A stretch of DNA of 64,000 bases from Haemophilus parainfluenzae (lineage in GTDB: Bacteria; Pseudomonadota; Gammaproteobacteria; Enterobacterales; Pasteurellaceae). How positions within the stretch are numbered: position 1 is the first letter of the stretch; the number at the start of each line of letters is the position of its first letter. The stretch lies in the NCBI RefSeq assembly GCF_003252725.1, contig NZ_QEPO01000001.1:248001-312000 (forward strand). Reading direction: 5' to 3'. The translations under genes were made by a program, and so were the position numbers. Positions 62,089-64,000 of this stretch are shown piece after piece. The notes under the pieces were generated by a model, which made no database searches, was not told the origin of the DNA, and saw only the letters and a program-made list of their open reading frames with translations.

Positions 62089-63582
62089 TTAATCTTCTTT
62101 TCCTAAGATTTGATTTACTTCACTCTTATAGAGTACGGCTTTGGCACCGAAAATAGCTTGTACGCCACCACCGACTTCAAGCACATCAATCGCACCTAAT
62201 TTTTTCAATGTAGCTTTATCAACGGCTTTGACATCTTTAACCGAAACGCGTAAGCGAGTAATACACGCATCAACGTTTTCAATATTTTCAGCGTTACCTA
62301 ATGCTGCAATAATTTTATGTGCATTTTCAGTCAGTGAACTGGTTTCTTGTTCTACATTTTCTTCGGTTTCTTCACCACGTCCTGGCGTCATCACATTAAA
62401 GATGCGAATCAAGAAAACGAAAGAGAAATAATAGAGCAGTGCCCAAGGAATACCGACGAAAATGACACGCAACCAATGGGTGTTTTCATTACCTTGTAAG
62501 ATACCGAAGAGCAAGAAATCAATAAAACCACCAGAGAAAGTATTCCCGATAGAGATATTTAAATAATCGGCAATAAAGAAAGACACCCCATCTAAGAATG
62601 CGTGGAATACATAAAGCCATGGTGCAACAAACAAGAACATGAATTCGATCGGTTCAGTAATCCCAGTAATGAAAGAGGTGAGGGCTGCACCAAGGAATAA
62701 CCCGCCAATTTGTGCACGACGTTTTTTCGGTACACAGTGATACATGGCTAAACAGGCTGCGGGTAAGCCAAACATCATGGTATCAAAACGGCCGGCAAAG
62801 AAACGGGTTCCTTCAGTAAATAAACCATGGTGATTTGGATCCGCTAATTGAGCAAAAAAGATTTTTTGCGCACCAACAATCATCTCGCCATTGACCATTT
62901 CCACACCACCTAATTCAGAATACCAAAACAGTGGATAAATCATGTGATGTAAGCCAACCGCGCCAGATAATCGCATTAAGAAACCGTATAAGAATGTTCC
63001 AAAGGTTCCCATGGATGCGATGCTTTTACCTGCAGAGACAAGCCATTGTTGGAAAGTTGGCCAAATGAGGAAGAAAACTAATCCAACAAAAATGGCTGAA
63101 AAAGCCGTCACAATTGGCACAAAGCGAGAGCCGCCAAAGAAACCTAATACTTGTGGTAATTGGATGTTGTGATAGCGATTGTGTAATTTAACGGTAATCA
63201 AGCCCATCACCAATGCACCAATCACACCTGTATCGATACTTTTTACATCAGGAGAGAAAATCGGAATTAATGCGGCAATGGTGCCTGTCATAATGAGATA
63301 GCCGACAACCGCTGCAAGAGCAGCAACGCCTTTGTCACGTTTGGCTAAGCCGATACCTAAACCAATACACAATAATAAGGCTAAATTAGCGAACACCACG
63401 CTACCGGCTGCTGACATAATCTGAAACAGACCCTGTAGTGCCTCATTATTTAAAATTGGATAGGCTTGCACTGTTGCTTTATTGGAAAGCGCACCACCGA
63501 TCCCGAGCAAAAGACCTGCAGCAGGCAAAATAGCAATCGGCAACATGAATGACTTACCGACTTGTTGAAGTTGTTTAAACAT
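62089..63582 (-). CDS. PTS glucose/maltose-type EIICB
   Basis: The 497-aa protein has an EIIC glucose-family domain (GLHH, TGITEPIEFMFLFVAP with the sugar-site Glu) and a C-terminal EIIB domain whose phosphorylated Cys is Cys440 (DACITRLRVSVKD). It resembles both PtsG and MalX; segments SIDTGVIGALV and AMYHCVPKKRR favour a MalX-like relation. No EIIA gene is adjacent; a separate Crr would be needed. ATG 63582 follows AGGAGGT. The sugar is uncertain. Confidence 0.85.
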   Translation of the reverse strand: MFKQLQQVGKSFMLPIAILPAAGLLLGIGGALSNKATVQAYPILNNEALQGLFQIMSAAGSVVFANLALLLCIGLGIGLAKRDKGVAALAAVVGYLIMTGTIAALIPIFSPDVKSIDTGVIGALVMGLITVKLHNRYHNIQLPQVLGFFGGSRFVPIVTAFSAIFVGLVFFLIWPTFQQWLVSAGKSIASMGTFGTFLYGFLMRLSGAVGLHHMIYPLFWYSELGGVEMVNGEMIVGAQKIFFAQLADPNHHGLFTEGTRFFAGRFDTMMFGLPAACLAMYHCVPKKRRAQIGGLFLGAALTSFITGITEPIEFMFLFVAPWLYVFHAFLDGVSFFIADYLNISIGNTFSGGFIDFLLFGILQGNENTHWLRVIFVGIPWALLYYFSFVFLIRIFNVMTPGRGEETEENVEQETSSLTENAHKIIAALGNAENIENVDACITRLRVSVKDVKAVDKATLKKLGAIDVLEVGGGVQAIFGAKAVLYKSEVNQILGKED

Positions 63583-63635
63583 AGAACCTCCTGTGATTAC
63601 TTTTTCGAAATGTAACGTATTTGAGAAGAAAAATC

Positions 63636-63651
63636 TGTGAAACTGCTCAAA
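63636..63651. promoter_or_regulatory. Possible CRP site upstream of the PTS gene
   Basis: TGTGAAACTGCTCAAA matches the CRP dyad with one good arm and one mismatch (TCAAA for TCACA), 54 bases before the PTS start. Confidence 0.4.
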
Positions 63652-63754
63652 GTTTCAATCTAATACCTTGCTTTGATGAGTTTTAGCTTATGTTGGCGTG
63701 CGGTGGATTTCCTTTTATAATGCAATCAAACTTGCGTGTTTATTCATTATTTTT

Positions 63755-64000
63755 ATGACAACTTTTATTGCCTACGCCAATATTCAACAACCTTTTACTT
63801 TTGATGAAATTCCTACGGATCTTGTCCCTGAAAATTTACGTATAGAACCGAAGGGGAATTCTCGGATAACGCAACGACATCAATGCCGTCGATTGGCGCA
63901 TTTTTTACTTTGGCAGTTGCTAAAAACAGCGGAAAAATCGACCGCACTTTTAGGGCAAATTTATCGTACGCAAAGTGGCAGACCACAATTTCCCGTTGAG
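63755..64000 (+). CDS. 4'-phosphopantetheinyl transferase, 5' part
   Basis: The visible 82 codons (MTTFIAYANIQQPFTFDEIP start) match the Sfp-type transferase that activates carrier proteins, as found in Haemophilus. The N-terminal half is present up to RTQSGRPQFPVE; the catalytic WGVRRE-like half lies beyond position 64000. A USS (near 63941) is read as Thr-Ala-Leu. It is divergent from the PTS gene. Confidence 0.75.
   Translation, partial: MTTFIAYANIQQPFTFDEIPTDLVPENLRIEPKGNSRITQRHQCRRLAHFLLWQLLKTAEKSTALLGQIYRTQSGRPQFPVE

Noticed and set aside
63583-63754. Further gene between the PTS gene and the transferase
   Set aside because: The gap is 172 bases with no supported ORF; it is a shared promoter region.

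Overview
The window looks like chromosome from a Haemophilus-type member of the Pasteurellaceae. The 9-mer AAGTGCGGT (the Haemophilus DNA-uptake signal, USS) and its complement recur throughout, inside genes and as inverted pairs after genes. The proteins match Haemophilus families closely: Pal is nearly the P6 antigen, and the thr, gal/mgl, isc, tol-pal and mla sets are typical. H. parainfluenzae or a near relative fits best, but I cannot fix the species from sequence alone. I saw no phage, insertion sequence, rRNA or CRISPR array.

Layout. 1-5.4 kb: hflX (cut by the left edge), hfq and rluC on the minus strand, then rne with a long leader. 5.5-9.6 kb: tRNA-Ser(UGA), priC, a NhaC/YuiF-type transporter behind a complete histidine attenuator, a small Excalibur-domain secreted protein, rnt and gloA. 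9.8-19.3 kb: glpT, a large GDYXXLXY membrane protein, cmoA, aspS, a small membrane protein, an NRAMP-family transporter without the usual metal motif, and nudB. 19.3-23.2 kb: yebC, an adhesin-complex-like lipoprotein, ruvCAB and a small secreted protein. 23.3-31.6 kb: an FNR site, then cydAB-cydX-ybgE and ybgC-tolQRAB-pal. 31.7-39.3 kb: three tRNA-Lys genes, trmJ and iscRSUA-hscB-(DUF2625)-hscA-fdx-iscX with an IscR-like site. 39.4-47.7 kb: mglBAC, galS and galTKM with GalS-like operators and CRP sites. 47.8-48.8 kb: an AT-rich island of small unrecognised genes and remnants. 48.9-56.9 kb: corC, lnt, mlaFEDCB, ibaG, murA and yggS. 57.1-62.0 kb: thrL attenuator and thrABC. 62.1-64 kb: a PTS EIICB and, cut by the right edge, a phosphopantetheinyl transferase.

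How the parts work together. Several complete modules are present: Holliday-junction resolution (RuvABC), low-oxygen respiration (cytochrome bd), envelope tethering (Tol-Pal), outer-membrane lipid transport (Mla), Fe-S assembly (ISC), galactose import and Leloir use (no galE here), and threonine synthesis. Control is readable in many places: two amino-acid leader-peptide attenuators (His and Thr), CRP/GalS sites, FNR and IscR sites, and USS-pair terminators.

The least explained parts are the 47.8-48.8 kb island, the His-attenuated transporter with a second mini-ORF, the divergent NRAMP protein, the USS-built N-terminus of HflX, and a family of CCCTCTT/AAGAGGG dyads at gene junctions.
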